In this document: piece after piece, positions 26,280 to 34,869 of the stretch
How the letters are laid out: the number at the start of each line of letters is the position of its first letter
How positions within the stretch are numbered: position 1 is the stretch's first letter
From: Pedobacter namyangjuensis
GTDB taxonomy: Bacteria; Bacteroidota; Bacteroidia; Sphingobacteriales; Sphingobacteriaceae
NCBI RefSeq assembly: GCF_003313325.1
Contig: NZ_QMHQ01000004.1
Span: forward strand, 186,001-250,000
Reading direction: 5' to 3'
DNA length: 64,000 nt
Made by a program: the position numbers and the translations under genes
The notes under the pieces: model-generated
What the model saw: only the letters and a program-made list of their open reading frames with translations
Told to the model about the DNA's origin: nothing
The model's database searches: none

Positions 26280-26996
26280 ATGGCACAAACAGTATTGCAC
26301 AAAGCTAACACCCGAGGGGTGGCAGATCATGGCTGGTTAAAAAGTTATCAAAGTTTCAGCTTCGCTGGATATTACAACCCAGAACGTATAAATTTTGGTG
26401 CATTAAGGGTTTTAAATGATGATATAGTTACGGGCGGAATGGGCTTTGGAGAACATCCGCATGATAACATGGAAATTATCTCTATTCCATTAGAAGGCAA
26501 TTTACAGCATAAGGATAGCATGGGAAATACCGCAACCATAAAAGCTGGAGAAATTCAGGTAATGAGTGCAGGAACAGGCATTTACCATTCTGAGTACAAT
26601 GCAGACCCTGAAAATCCTGCTAAGTTTTTACAAATTTGGCTCTTCCCTAACAAACGAAATGTAACGCCTAGATACGATCAGATTTTATTGAACGGGAACG
26701 ATGTTAAAGATGAGTTTGTTCAAATCTTATCACCTAACGAAGATGACGCCGGCGTATGGATTTACCAAGACGCTTGGTTTAATATGGCCAAATTTAATGC
26801 TGGCATAAATAAAACTTACACCTTAAACAAAGAGGGAAACGGTGTTTACATTTTTGTATTAAAAGGCGAAGTTGAAGTTAATGGCGAAAAATTGGAAACC
26901 CGAGATGGGCTTGGAATTTGGGAAACAGCTAGCTTCGAAGTTAAAGCCGATACCGATGCAGAATTTTTGTTGATGGAAGTTCCGATGAAGTTTTAA
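26280..26996 (+). CDS. Pirin family protein (bicupin)
   Basis: 238 residues, the normal length of YhaK-type pirins. The N-terminal cupin carries the metal motif GFGEHPHDNMEIIS with two His and a later Glu/His (GTGIYHSEYN). The C-terminal cupin is degenerate. Relatives bind iron or nickel and some act as quercetinases; the physiological role is unclear. A -7 element TATCTTTG lies at 26251-26258. The next gene, a degenerate receiver, begins 1 nt after the stop. Confidence 0.92.
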   Translation: MAQTVLHKANTRGVADHGWLKSYQSFSFAGYYNPERINFGALRVLNDDIVTGGMGFGEHPHDNMEIISIPLEGNLQHKDSMGNTATIKAGEIQVMSAGTGIYHSEYNADPENPAKFLQIWLFPNKRNVTPRYDQILLNGNDVKDEFVQILSPNEDDAGVWIYQDAWFNMAKFNAGINKTYTLNKEGNGVYIFVLKGEVEVNGEKLETRDGLGIWETASFEVKADTDAEFLLMEVPMKF

Positions 26997-26997
26997 G

Positions 26998-27297
26998 ATG
27001 AAAAAGGTAGAGATACTTGTTGTGGGAACGAACAAACCAATAATGCAAACTATTGCCAGATTGGTTAATGAAAACGAAAGATGGCTTGCCGTTATTGCAA
27101 ATAATTATGCAGAGGCCTGCTCGCTTTGCGACGACAGAGAATTGAGCTTAGTACTGATTGGTGCGGGTCTTGATGAAAGGGAGGAGATGGAATTAAAACG
27201 ACATGTATCGGCAACAAGACCTCGACTACCAATTGTGAAGCATTACGGAGGTGGAAGCGGTTTGTTATTCGCGGAGATATATCAGGCAATCGGTTAA
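26998..27297 (+). CDS. Degenerate receiver (pseudo-receiver) protein
   Basis: 99 residues with receiver-like beta/alpha rhythm: strand 1 ILVVGTN where two acidic residues would be, strand 3 LSLVLIGAG where the phosphorylated Asp would end, and a C-terminal PIVKHYGGGSGLLF in place of the Thr/Lys switch. All canonical phosphotransfer residues are missing, so it cannot act as a normal response regulator. It is translationally next to the pirin (1 nt) and ends in a strong terminator. It might regulate or be a partner of the pirin (inference). Confidence 0.8.
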   Translation: MKKVEILVVGTNKPIMQTIARLVNENERWLAVIANNYAEACSLCDDRELSLVLIGAGLDEREEMELKRHVSATRPRLPIVKHYGGGSGLLFAEIYQAIG

Positions 27298-27306
27298 TTT
27301 TTAAAC

Positions 27307-27346
27307 AAAAAAATGCCTGTGACCTAAAAATCACAGGCATTTTTTA
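27307..27346. terminator. Bidirectional terminator
   Basis: AAAAATGCCTGTGA (27309-27322) pairs perfectly with TCACAGGCATTTTT (27331-27344). A-run and T-run flank the stem, so it can end both the pirin/receiver operon and the subtilase gene. Confidence 0.92.
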
Positions 27347-27356
27347 TCAATCAATT

Positions 27357-28952
27357 TTACTTATACGTTTCTGCCAATTTCAATGCATTATAGGTATTAA
27401 CAATACCTCCAGTTACACTTAAACTTGCAAAAGGAACTGTTACTGGTGCTCCATCTTTCATATTCTTAACATCGCGATTTACTTTTACAACAGATTTAAG
27501 AATAATATCCTTAACCTGTGGCGCAGTTAATTTTGGGTAGTAAGAACGTATTAATGCAGCTAAACCACTTACCACTGGTGCGGCCATGCTTGTTCCATTT
27601 TCTTCTTTGTAGATATTGTTATCTGGCACAGTTGAATTAATCTTTACACCTGGCGCAAAGACGTCGACCGCGGTTTTACCAAAATTAGAGAAACCAGCTT
27701 TTAAAGTTTCGTCATCTTTTTCATCTGATGCACCAACTACAATCCATGAACCAGCAATGGTACCGTCCAAAAATTTTCTAGAAGGATAATTTGGCTCTAC
27801 ATCTATATCCGCATTGTCGTTACCCGCAGCCTGAACTAATAAAACATCTTTACTAATTGCATATTTTACAGCTTCATCTACTACCGCTTTATCCCAAGAA
27901 TACGATTTACCGAAACTCATATTCAGAACTTTCGCTCCATTATCTGCCGCGTAACGAATTGCATTAGCTACATCTTTATCACGTTCGTCGCCGTTTGGAG
28001 TATTGCGTACGCCCATTATTAAAACATTATCTGCAACACCTTTTATACCCAAACTATTTGTTCTGTCTGCTGCAATGATACCTGCAACGTGCGATCCATG
28101 CGATGCATCAGGTCCCTTAACATCTTTATTGCCGTAGAAGCGCTCTTTACTATCGTTAGGATTATCTCCTACTACAGTTCTCGGATTGTAATCTAAATTT
28201 AAATTATAGTTAACCATCTCATAGGCTTGTTTGTAACCGCCAGAAATGTCATTATCATAAAATTTCTTAAAATCAACCTCATCTAAAATCTCTAACATAG
28301 TTGCTCTTAAACGTTCTTCTTGACCAGTTTGCGCTTTGAAATTAGAAAAGTCTTCTTTAGTAGGATTTTCCTTGCCAATTTTTTTAACAACTTGATCTAA
28401 AACTGTTTTAAAACCACCTATTCCTTGCAGATCACTTTTTGCGGTGGCAAGTCGTTTTTCAAAATCTTCTCTGTTTTTAAGAAACTGATCATATTCTTTT
28501 TTATCCGTTTCCAGCATATCGTTGGTAGTAGGCGTAACATCTCTAAAGCGTATTGCGTCTCTACGAACTAAGCGAGTAAGCTCTAAAGTTTCAAACTCTA
28601 CAGAACCGTCTTTTCCACCAATAAAATTCCAACCATGTACATCGTCTATGTAGCCATTTTTATCATCGTCTACGCCATTACCTGCAATTTCCTTTTTGTT
28701 GGTCCAGATTACACGTTTTAAATCTTCGTGATTAATATCCACACCGCCGTCTAAAACGGCAACAATTACTGGTGTAGATTTTTTGCCTTTTAATAATTCC
28801 TTGTAAGCTTTTTCGGTGCTTATGCCAAAAACTGAATCGGTTTTTAGATCTAAATTTTGCCAGTTGGCCTTACGTTCTTGAGCTGTTGCAAAAAAAGGCA
28901 TTGTTGCAATAAATGCTACTGCAAGTGCTCTTTTAAAAAAGATTTTATTCAT
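27357..28952 (-). CDS. Subtilase (S8 family) serine protease
   Basis: 531 residues with a signal peptide ending TAQ. Catalytic triad Asp68 (AVLDGGVD), His285 (SHGSHVAG) and Ser455 (NGTSMAAP). About 217 residues separate Asp and His, longer than in subtilisin, including a helical charged insertion, as is common in Bacteroidota exoproteases. There is no prodomain of the I9 type and no C-terminal sorting domain. Probably a periplasmic or secreted protease. Confidence 0.94.
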   Translation of the reverse strand: MNKIFFKRALAVAFIATMPFFATAQERKANWQNLDLKTDSVFGISTEKAYKELLKGKKSTPVIVAVLDGGVDINHEDLKRVIWTNKKEIAGNGVDDDKNGYIDDVHGWNFIGGKDGSVEFETLELTRLVRRDAIRFRDVTPTTNDMLETDKKEYDQFLKNREDFEKRLATAKSDLQGIGGFKTVLDQVVKKIGKENPTKEDFSNFKAQTGQEERLRATMLEILDEVDFKKFYDNDISGGYKQAYEMVNYNLNLDYNPRTVVGDNPNDSKERFYGNKDVKGPDASHGSHVAGIIAADRTNSLGIKGVADNVLIMGVRNTPNGDERDKDVANAIRYAADNGAKVLNMSFGKSYSWDKAVVDEAVKYAISKDVLLVQAAGNDNADIDVEPNYPSRKFLDGTIAGSWIVVGASDEKDDETLKAGFSNFGKTAVDVFAPGVKINSTVPDNNIYKEENGTSMAAPVVSGLAALIRSYYPKLTAPQVKDIILKSVVKVNRDVKNMKDGAPVTVPFASLSVTGGIVNTYNALKLAETYK

Positions 28953-29010
28953 ACGTGTGTTAAAATTTAAAAACGATTTACGTTTCTAGGTTATTGTGTT
29001 ATGCTGTTTT

Positions 29011-29592
29011 TCATTCAACAATGATGCCGTAATTAGCTAATAAGCCTGGCAAACCTTGTACAGAAAATTTCGCTTTGCGGATTTGATTTCTTTCAGGATC
29101 AATGGTGTAATTATATGAAGTTGCAAAGTTTACACCCGTTAAAATGGTTTGCATGAAAACTGCAGTATTTAAATCGCATTTGTTAAAAACCGAAGAGCTT
29201 AAATCTGCCTCCGAGAAATCAGCGCCTTTTAATGAGCAAGAAACAAACTTTGCTTTTTTGTTTTTCCTTTTCATAAAAGCTATATAATCTAAAATGCAAT
29301 TGTCAAAATCTACACCAAAAAGAAAATCTTTAGCGTTGGAAAAATCGGCACCAACCATTTTGCTGTTAGAGAATTGAACTTTATCAAACCCATTGTTAAC
29401 GAATTTAACCATGCTCAAATTGCAGTTATCGAAAGTACAGTTTATAAAGTTGCAACCATAAAAATCGGCATCAGTAAAGTCGTTGTTTTTAAAGGTGCAA
29501 TTATCGAAATGCGTTTCTCTGCTACCGAGCTCAGGTAGTCCGGTTTTCTCGTAAACTTGATCGGTGTAATACAAATTAGCTGCGCTGCTCAT
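29011..29592 (-). CDS. Pentapeptide-repeat protein
   Basis: 193 residues containing about 20 tandem A(D/N)LXX-type fives (for example FTDADFYGCNFINCTFDNCN), forming a right-handed quadrilateral beta-helix. No signal peptide, so cytoplasmic. Some relatives mimic DNA and protect gyrase (Qnr, MfpA); nothing here shows that role. It stands alone on the minus strand. Confidence 0.88.
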   Translation of the reverse strand: MSSAANLYYTDQVYEKTGLPELGSRETHFDNCTFKNNDFTDADFYGCNFINCTFDNCNLSMVKFVNNGFDKVQFSNSKMVGADFSNAKDFLFGVDFDNCILDYIAFMKRKNKKAKFVSCSLKGADFSEADLSSSVFNKCDLNTAVFMQTILTGVNFATSYNYTIDPERNQIRKAKFSVQGLPGLLANYGIIVE

Positions 29593-29721
29593 AAAAAATG
29601 TTAGGCGAGCAAATTAGGAAATTTTATCTTTTTGATTTGTAAAATTTATGGCAAACGGCTAATATTTGCTTAGCCACAACCGCAACTTTTATAGTTTTAG
29701 TTTGCTAAAAATACTGCTTAC

Positions 29722-30726
29722 TTATTTAACAATCATCCTCTTAAAGCCGGAAGTTAGCGTATCAGTAATTTTCCCATCCTTATTTTTATAGATGATATAG
29801 GCCTCTAGGTTTTTCTTCTTTGCAAGAAACTTCATAGCTTCTTTTAATCCCATGCCCATTAAGGCGTTATCATAACCATCGGCATCGATAGCCCTTTTAG
29901 CAAACACTGTTACACTTATCATTTCGTTTTGAAACGGATAACCGGTTTTAGGATTGATAAGGTGAGAGATTTTTTTATCGCCTTTGCTTATAAACTTGCG
30001 ATAATTGCCCGATGTAGTTACGGCACCTTCCTTAAATTCGATGATATGTTTTATGGCAGGTTCTGTAAAATCGTTTTCGCTGGGACCTTCAATACCAATC
30101 CGCATTAGCTTACCATCTGGCTTCGGACCTTTAGCTCTGATCTCACCGCCAACTTCAACCACGTAAGATTTAATTTTACCTTTTTCGAAAAAATCGGCAA
30201 TAACATCAACAGTATAACCTTGCGCAATACCGTTTAAATCTATCGTAACCTTAGGATTTGATTTTTGGAGAAGATTTCCTGATAACTGGACTTTATCCAT
30301 GCCCACTTGAGCTAGTATTTCGTTTACTGGTTGCTCTTGTTGTTTGTTGGTAACCGGCTTTGGTCCAAAACCCCAATATTGTACTAGAGGAGCAATTGTT
30401 ACATCGAAAATTCCATTTGTTTCTCGATTTATTATTTGCGATTTTTTGAAAACATTAACAAAATGCTGATCAATCAAAATGCCTTTTTCAGCATTATTAA
30501 AGCTAATTATTGTAGAATTCGGTTTGTATAAAGACATAGACAAATCGATAACATTTAAAATGCTATCGATTTGTGATTTTGTAACCACGCTATCTGTGGC
30601 AAAGTAGCTTATATTATAACTTGTACCTTGCGCATAACCGCTAATTTTATAGTTTCGCATAGGCGGATTTAAGCCTATCAGAATCCAAAAACCAGTTATT
30701 AAGAATAGATACTTAGGCAATGCCAT
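29722..30726 (-). CDS. apbE: FAD:protein FMN transferase (ApbE family)
   Basis: 334 residues with an N-terminal membrane or signal segment. Core motifs: GTSYNISYF, IDLNGIAQGYTVD, VEVGGEIRAKG, HLINPKTGYP and the metal-binding DADGYDNALMGMG. ApbE moves FMN from FAD onto a Thr/Ser of exported flavoproteins in the periplasm. It is the last gene of a three-gene minus run, 3 nt after the Gfo/Idh gene. No RnfG/NqrC target is encoded here. Confidence 0.93.
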   Translation of the reverse strand: MALPKYLFLITGFWILIGLNPPMRNYKISGYAQGTSYNISYFATDSVVTKSQIDSILNVIDLSMSLYKPNSTIISFNNAEKGILIDQHFVNVFKKSQIINRETNGIFDVTIAPLVQYWGFGPKPVTNKQQEQPVNEILAQVGMDKVQLSGNLLQKSNPKVTIDLNGIAQGYTVDVIADFFEKGKIKSYVVEVGGEIRAKGPKPDGKLMRIGIEGPSENDFTEPAIKHIIEFKEGAVTTSGNYRKFISKGDKKISHLINPKTGYPFQNEMISVTVFAKRAIDADGYDNALMGMGLKEAMKFLAKKKNLEAYIIYKNKDGKITDTLTSGFKRMIVK

Positions 30727-30729
30727 TAG

Positions 30730-32058
30730 CTATATTAATACCTTAGTTTTACCAGGCGTTGGTATTGGATAAAGTCCATCGGCATCTGGCAATAGTTTCG
30801 GTTTAGCATCCCAAGCTAAAACATCAGGCATTAAATTATTTTCTGCTTTTAATGCATCATCCCATTTTATTATTTCTCCAGAGTAGGTTGCGTAACGACC
30901 AATTATTGCCGTAAAACAGCTTTTAGCAGCACGTTCTGCATCCCAGAATTTGTATTCGCTTTTTGATATTGCTTCAAAAAGCTCATCATGCTCTACTTGG
31001 TAAGGATTTGCATTCCCTTTTCTGTTATGGTTATAAAGTTCTTTCCCTTGGTGATCCCATAATATTCCAGAGTTATTTGCCGATAAATACACTTTTCCTT
31101 TTGTACCTTGGAAAGTTTCATCAACTCTGTTATGCGTACCTTCAAAGTGTCGACATTGGCTATAAATTACAGATCCATCAGCATATTTAAGCTCAACTGC
31201 ATGGTTATCGTAAATCTCTCCATACCTTTTTCCTGTTCTCCAAGCTCTACTTCCAGTACCTTGAACAGATACCGGATAGGCATTTTTAGCCCAGTTAGCA
31301 ATGTCTATATTGTGTACGTGCTGTTCTACAATATGATCTCCACATAACCAGTTAAAATAATACCAATTACGCATTTGATATTCCATCTCGGTTTGGTTAG
31401 GCTGACGGTCTTTTACCCAAACGCCTCCGCTATTCCAATAAACCTGCCCAGAAACTACATCGCCTATGGCACCATCTTCTATTCTTTTTAAAACTTCTCT
31501 ATAATTAGCTTGGTATCTGCGTTGCAAACCAACCACTACGTTTAGTTTTTTCTGTTTTGCTAGTTCAGCAGCAGCCAAAACTTTTCTTATCCCTGGAGAA
31601 TCTACCGCAACCGGTTTCTCCATAAAAACGTGTTTATTTTGTTTAACAGCTTCTTCAAAATGGGTTGGCCTAAAACCTGGAGGAGTTACCAAAAGAACCA
31701 CGTCTGCCAAAGCAATAGCTTTTTTGTAAGCATCAAAACCTACAAACTGACGCTCTTTAGGAACATCGACCTTGGCGCCAAAGCGTTCTGAAACTGCTTT
31801 GTAGCTGCTATCCAATCTGTCTTGAAAAGCATCGGCCATAGCTACCAACTTTATATTAAATTTGGTACTTAATGCCTGAAATGCGGCGCCCGTACCTCTA
31901 TCTCCGCAACCTACCAAAGCAATTTTAATGGTATCATCTACAGAAGACGTTGGCACACCTGCCCACGAGTAACCACTCATCATTACACCTCCGGCAACCA
32001 ATGCGCTTGCCTTTAAAAATTCTCTTCGCTCGTTCTGCGATTTTTTTTCATTGTTCAT
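30730..32058 (-). CDS. Gfo/Idh/MocA family oxidoreductase with Tat signal
   Basis: 442 residues. Twin-arginine signal ERREFLKASALVAGG (Arg11, Arg12), then Rossmann motif IALVGCGDRGTGA, the dinucleotide acidic turn and the catalytic motif EKPVAVDSPG (Lys in EKP). Tat export implies it is folded with bound cofactor before export. Known relatives act on sugars or sugar derivatives. It is between a SUMF1-like protein and ApbE, with gaps of 20 and 3 nt. Confidence 0.93.
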   Translation of the reverse strand: MNNEKKSQNERREFLKASALVAGGVMMSGYSWAGVPTSSVDDTIKIALVGCGDRGTGAAFQALSTKFNIKLVAMADAFQDRLDSSYKAVSERFGAKVDVPKERQFVGFDAYKKAIALADVVLLVTPPGFRPTHFEEAVKQNKHVFMEKPVAVDSPGIRKVLAAAELAKQKKLNVVVGLQRRYQANYREVLKRIEDGAIGDVVSGQVYWNSGGVWVKDRQPNQTEMEYQMRNWYYFNWLCGDHIVEQHVHNIDIANWAKNAYPVSVQGTGSRAWRTGKRYGEIYDNHAVELKYADGSVIYSQCRHFEGTHNRVDETFQGTKGKVYLSANNSGILWDHQGKELYNHNRKGNANPYQVEHDELFEAISKSEYKFWDAERAAKSCFTAIIGRYATYSGEIIKWDDALKAENNLMPDVLAWDAKPKLLPDADGLYPIPTPGKTKVLI

Positions 32059-32078
32059 TTTAGGTTTTTGGTTAGGTT

Positions 32079-33041
32079 TTAATAATCTTTTATAACTGGC
32101 TTATTGTAATAAGCGTCAATTTCTTGTTTTGATGGTGCTACAACTGGTCGAACTAAGCGAATACCTATAAATGGCGCATCTGGAAACCACCAATTACTTT
32201 TAGGTATTTGCGGATCTATTTGTTTCCACGATGGATCTGACGCCAATCTTGCTGCCGAACGAAGATCTTTTGCAACATCTTCGTAAGAACCTCCGCGTAC
32301 TACTAGCGGATAAAGTTTATCAGCCGTTGCTACAGGATTTTTAACTTCTGCCTTAGCCTCGGCGTAAAAATCTGGTTTATATTCGTCGTAAGTCCATTCG
32401 GCAACATTGCCATGCATATCGTACAAACCCCAGGCATTTGGCTTTTTCATTGCAACCTGGTGCGTTTTCTTTTCGCTGTTTTCTCCAAACCAAGCGTAGT
32501 CGGTGAGCTTGCTTTCATCATCTCCAAAATGATATTCGCTTGTGCTGCCAGCACGACAAGCATATTCCCATTCTGCCTCAGTTGGCAAACGGTAGAAAAT
32601 ACCGGTACGCTCGTATAGCCATTTACAAAACTGGATGGCATTATACTGGGTCATGGCAAGTGCAGGCTGGTTTTGCTTGCCCATACCAAAGGTCATATCT
32701 AAATAGGGTTTTGTAGGACGTGTTACAGCATCTACATTAGCAGGAATTTCGCCAACACTATTAGATTTCTCGTAATCTTTATATAAAAAAGGTTCGAATA
32801 AATCCCAGGTAACTTCAACTTTGCTCATCCAAAACGCATCAAGATTAACCTTATGCACCGGTTGCTCATCTGCATTGCCTTTAGTGCTTCCCATTGCGAA
32901 AGTTCCGGCGGGAATAGCCTGCATTTCGAAGGATAATTTAGTTCCGTTAATCTGTTGCGTATAATTAGTTGCTTTTTTTTGCGCTTGTAATTGCAAAGCG
33001 ATGAAAACAAAACAAAAGCTTGATAGAAAAGTCTTTAACAT
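32079..33041 (-). CDS. SUMF1/formylglycine-generating-like secreted protein
   Basis: 320 residues with a signal peptide ending QAQ. SUMF1 fold motifs FAMGSTKGNADEQPVHKVNL, RLPTEAEWEYACR, MHGNVAEWTYD and RGGSYED, then GIRLVRPV. The two active-site cysteines of true formylglycine-generating enzymes are absent near RGGSYEDVAKDLRSAAR, so catalysis of formylglycine formation is unlikely; it is closer to structural/GldJ-like members. First gene of the SUMF1-Gfo/Idh-ApbE run. Confidence 0.9.
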   Translation of the reverse strand: MLKTFLSSFCFVFIALQLQAQKKATNYTQQINGTKLSFEMQAIPAGTFAMGSTKGNADEQPVHKVNLDAFWMSKVEVTWDLFEPFLYKDYEKSNSVGEIPANVDAVTRPTKPYLDMTFGMGKQNQPALAMTQYNAIQFCKWLYERTGIFYRLPTEAEWEYACRAGSTSEYHFGDDESKLTDYAWFGENSEKKTHQVAMKKPNAWGLYDMHGNVAEWTYDEYKPDFYAEAKAEVKNPVATADKLYPLVVRGGSYEDVAKDLRSAARLASDPSWKQIDPQIPKSNWWFPDAPFIGIRLVRPVVAPSKQEIDAYYNKPVIKDY

Positions 33042-33224
33042 GGCACTAAAAATAGCAAGATTTTTCTAAAAGAAAAGGTGAAGATTAACCAAAACGAAAA
33101 CTTAAAGGTTTTTAAAACGCTTGAGAGCGCTAGTGGGAATATTACAACGTAATTGTTACCGATTAGGAGTGCTATTTATTAGCCATGAAAATATCGACAG
33201 GAAATTTATAAAGATTTTAAGCAC

Positions 33225-33253
33225 AAAAAAAGCCTTAGACTTCTCTAAGGCTT
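33225..33253 (-). terminator. Terminator copy after the pseudo-tRNA
   Basis: A duplicate of the tRNA-Val terminator: GCCTTAGA and TCTAAGGC arms with one loop difference, followed on the minus strand by a T-run. Confidence 0.7.
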
Positions 33254-33335
33254 TGGTGGGAAATGAGGGGTTCGAACCCCCGACCCTCCCGACTGAAAAT
33301 GTCGGGATGCTAGGAACCACCTGCGCTAATTAGTT
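33254..33335 (-). pseudogene. Decayed tRNA copy
   Basis: On the minus strand the T arm, acceptor 3' strand ATTTCCC, discriminator A and CCA are intact and identical to the tRNA-Val at 33455. The 5' acceptor strand is AACTAAT, which pairs at only three of seven positions. The D arm (GCGC with TAGC) pairs at two of four. The anticodon arm CCGAC/GTCGG holds loop ATTTTCA with C at position 37, where a purine is normal. The gene is therefore unlikely to yield a working tRNA. Confidence 0.75.
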
Positions 33336-33425
33336 TTTCTATCCATTCATCGGTATCTGATGTTTAGCCAAAATAAAAAAATATAGAATTTAGATATTGA
33401 ACGAAAATCCAAGAATTTTAAGCAC

Positions 33426-33454
33426 AAAAAAAGCCTTAGATTTCTCTAAGGCTT
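33426..33454 (-). terminator. Terminator of tRNA-Val
   Basis: GCCTTAGA (33433-33440) and TCTAAGGC (33445-33452), loop TTTC, with a T-run on the minus strand after the hairpin. It directly abuts the CCA of the tRNA. Confidence 0.85.
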
Positions 33455-33532
33455 TGGTGGGAAATGAGGGGTTCGAACCCCCGACCCCCTCGGTGTAAAC
33501 GAGGTGCTCTGAACCAGCTGAGCTAATTTCCC
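33455..33532 (-). tRNA. tRNA-Val (anticodon TAC)
   Basis: 78 nt including encoded CCA. Acceptor GGGAAAT/ATTTCCC, discriminator A, D arm GCTC/GAGC, anticodon arm CCTCG/CGAGG with loop TTTACAC, so anticodon TAC reads GUA/GUG valine codons. T arm has loop TTCGAAC. A promoter with TTTG (33617-33620), 19 nt and TATATTTG (33590-33597) lies on the same strand about 58 nt before the 5' end. Confidence 0.95.
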
Positions 33533-33589
33533 TTTTGGTGTTTTCCCTTAACGTTCGTTTTTTGAAGTGTTTCGTTCGTTTTGGGAATG

Positions 33590-33620
33590 CAAATATAGTG
33601 ACATATTCTCATTCTGCAAA
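33590..33620 (-). promoter_or_regulatory. Promoter of tRNA-Val
   Basis: Minus-strand TTTG (33617-33620), exactly 19 nt, TATATTTG (33590-33597): a full Bacteroidota consensus match. Transcription would begin near 33584, giving a 5' leader of about 52 nt that RNase P would remove. Confidence 0.75.
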
Positions 33621-33636
33621 TATATTTTCACTTTTT

Positions 33637-34362
33637 TTAAGAAAGTATATCCTCTAAAACCTGATGAGATTTAACTTGCCCAAAAGACGCCGTATGCAAC
33701 GTATAGTAAATCAATATTTTATCTAATAGAAACCTTCTTGTAGCGTTATCAATTTTTATTTCAAATATTTTTTCAAACGAGGTAGAAAAAAGCAACAAAA
33801 AGAAATCTGCTTCTGTTTTTTCTATAAAATATGGATGGATCGGCATCAACGAAGTAAACTCTCCTTCTTGCAAATCGAAATATTTTTGGTCTTTTCTAGT
33901 TTGCTCGTGCGGAGCGAAACCTAAAAATCGCGATAGCTTCAGCAGAAATGCTAAATGAAAGTTTGCACTAGGCTTCTCTGTTTCATCAAACCAACTAATA
34001 GCGTTGTAAATAAAACTAAACAATGCATCCTCGGCCCCCTGTTGCCTAATGCTTTTATACAAAACCTCGTTCAAAAACTGTACGATGGTATTTTTAATTA
34101 CATCATAAGGAATAGATTTAAAAACCGGCGATGGCCTAGCTTCAGAAACACGTTGTAGCTGTGTATTCACTTTGTGGTAAACCACCATATCCAAAAGATG
34201 TAGTGGTTGCAACACATTCATCGGAATTTTAGCTTTTGGTTTTTTCACCCCGTTGATCAAATAAGACTGAATACCAAATTTCTCTGTAAAAACTTGCACT
34301 ATAACACTGCTCTCGCTGTACAACGTTGTTTTTAGCACAATCCCTCGTGTTTTATGCAACAT
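33637..34362 (-). CDS. recO: DNA repair protein RecO
   Basis: 241 residues with N-terminal OB-fold opening MLHKTRGIVLKTTLYSESSV, conserved in RecO. A helical C-terminal domain follows. RecO displaces SSB and loads RecA with RecR in the RecF pathway. The zinc cysteines found in many RecO are absent, as is usual in Bacteroidota. It begins 1 nt after the stop of the kinase gene, so it is the second gene of a pair. Confidence 0.93.
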   Translation of the reverse strand: MLHKTRGIVLKTTLYSESSVIVQVFTEKFGIQSYLINGVKKPKAKIPMNVLQPLHLLDMVVYHKVNTQLQRVSEARPSPVFKSIPYDVIKNTIVQFLNEVLYKSIRQQGAEDALFSFIYNAISWFDETEKPSANFHLAFLLKLSRFLGFAPHEQTRKDQKYFDLQEGEFTSLMPIHPYFIEKTEADFFLLLFSTSFEKIFEIKIDNATRRFLLDKILIYYTLHTASFGQVKSHQVLEDILS

Positions 34363-34363
34363 G

Positions 34364-34711
34364 CTAAAAGAATTTAGGAAAGAAAATTAATAATCCAATT
34401 ACCACCGCACCCATTGCTGCTACTAAAACCGCAGCAGCGGCTAAATCTTTTATAGCGCCCGCCTTTGGGTGTATTTGCGGAGAAACTAGATCTACCAGAA
34501 CTTCTAAGGCCGTATTTATTAACTCGGCAGAAAGAACCATTACCACAGCAACTGCAATCCAAAGCCATTCCCCTTTATCGAGTTTAAAGAATAAGCCAAG
34601 ACCTATTACCAAAATCAAGGCAATACAATGCACCCTAAAATTTAGCTGTGTTTTAAATGCATATGCTAAACCTTTAAATGCGAAACCAAAACTTGATAAA
34701 AATCTTTTCAT
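34364..34711 (-). CDS. dgkA: Diacylglycerol/undecaprenol kinase family protein
   Basis: 115 residues from ATG 34711 (MKRFLSSFGFAFKGLAYAFK), the normal size for DgkA/UndK; the longer frame to 34807 adds a stretch unlike the family. Three membrane helices with the motif SAELINTALEVLVDLVSP, where Glu residues bind Mg-ATP. It phosphorylates a lipid alcohol, in Gram-negative relatives diacylglycerol or undecaprenol, at the inner membrane. Co-directional with recO. Confidence 0.92.
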   Translation of the reverse strand: MKRFLSSFGFAFKGLAYAFKTQLNFRVHCIALILVIGLGLFFKLDKGEWLWIAVAVVMVLSAELINTALEVLVDLVSPQIHPKAGAIKDLAAAAVLVAAMGAVVIGLLIFFPKFF

Positions 34712-34869
34712 GCAACCGCTAAAATAAATAAAATACCCGCTTAGAAATAAGTTATTTATACAAAAACAATAAGCTTTACGTTTCTGTTTAGAAACAGTAA
34801 TATGCATAGCGATTTTGCATTAACGCATATTTATAGTTTCTTTACCTTTTTTAAACAACGCCGTTGAAT

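Larger units (their letters stand above)
33214..33487. repeat. Two direct copies of a 73-nt tRNA-end/terminator block
   Basis: 33214-33286 and 33415-33487 match at 72 of 73 positions (C33240 versus T33441), spaced by 201 nt. The block contains the tRNA terminator hairpin, the encoded CCA, the acceptor 3' strand and the T arm. The sequence diverges exactly inside the variable/anticodon side. Tandem duplication of the tRNA gene with later decay, or a scar of integration at a tRNA end, could both make this. Confidence 0.8.

Noticed and set aside
32079..33041. Calling the SUMF1-like protein a formylglycine-generating enzyme
   Set aside because: The catalytic cysteine pair is not present near RGGSYED.
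33121..33333. Open frame of 70 codons over the tRNA region
   Set aside because: The peptide contains GNEGFEPPT, the well-known artefact of reading the antisense strand of a tRNA; the region is a pseudo-tRNA.
33214..33487. CRISPR or short tandem repeat array
   Set aside because: Only two copies of a 73-nt block, and the block is tRNA plus terminator.
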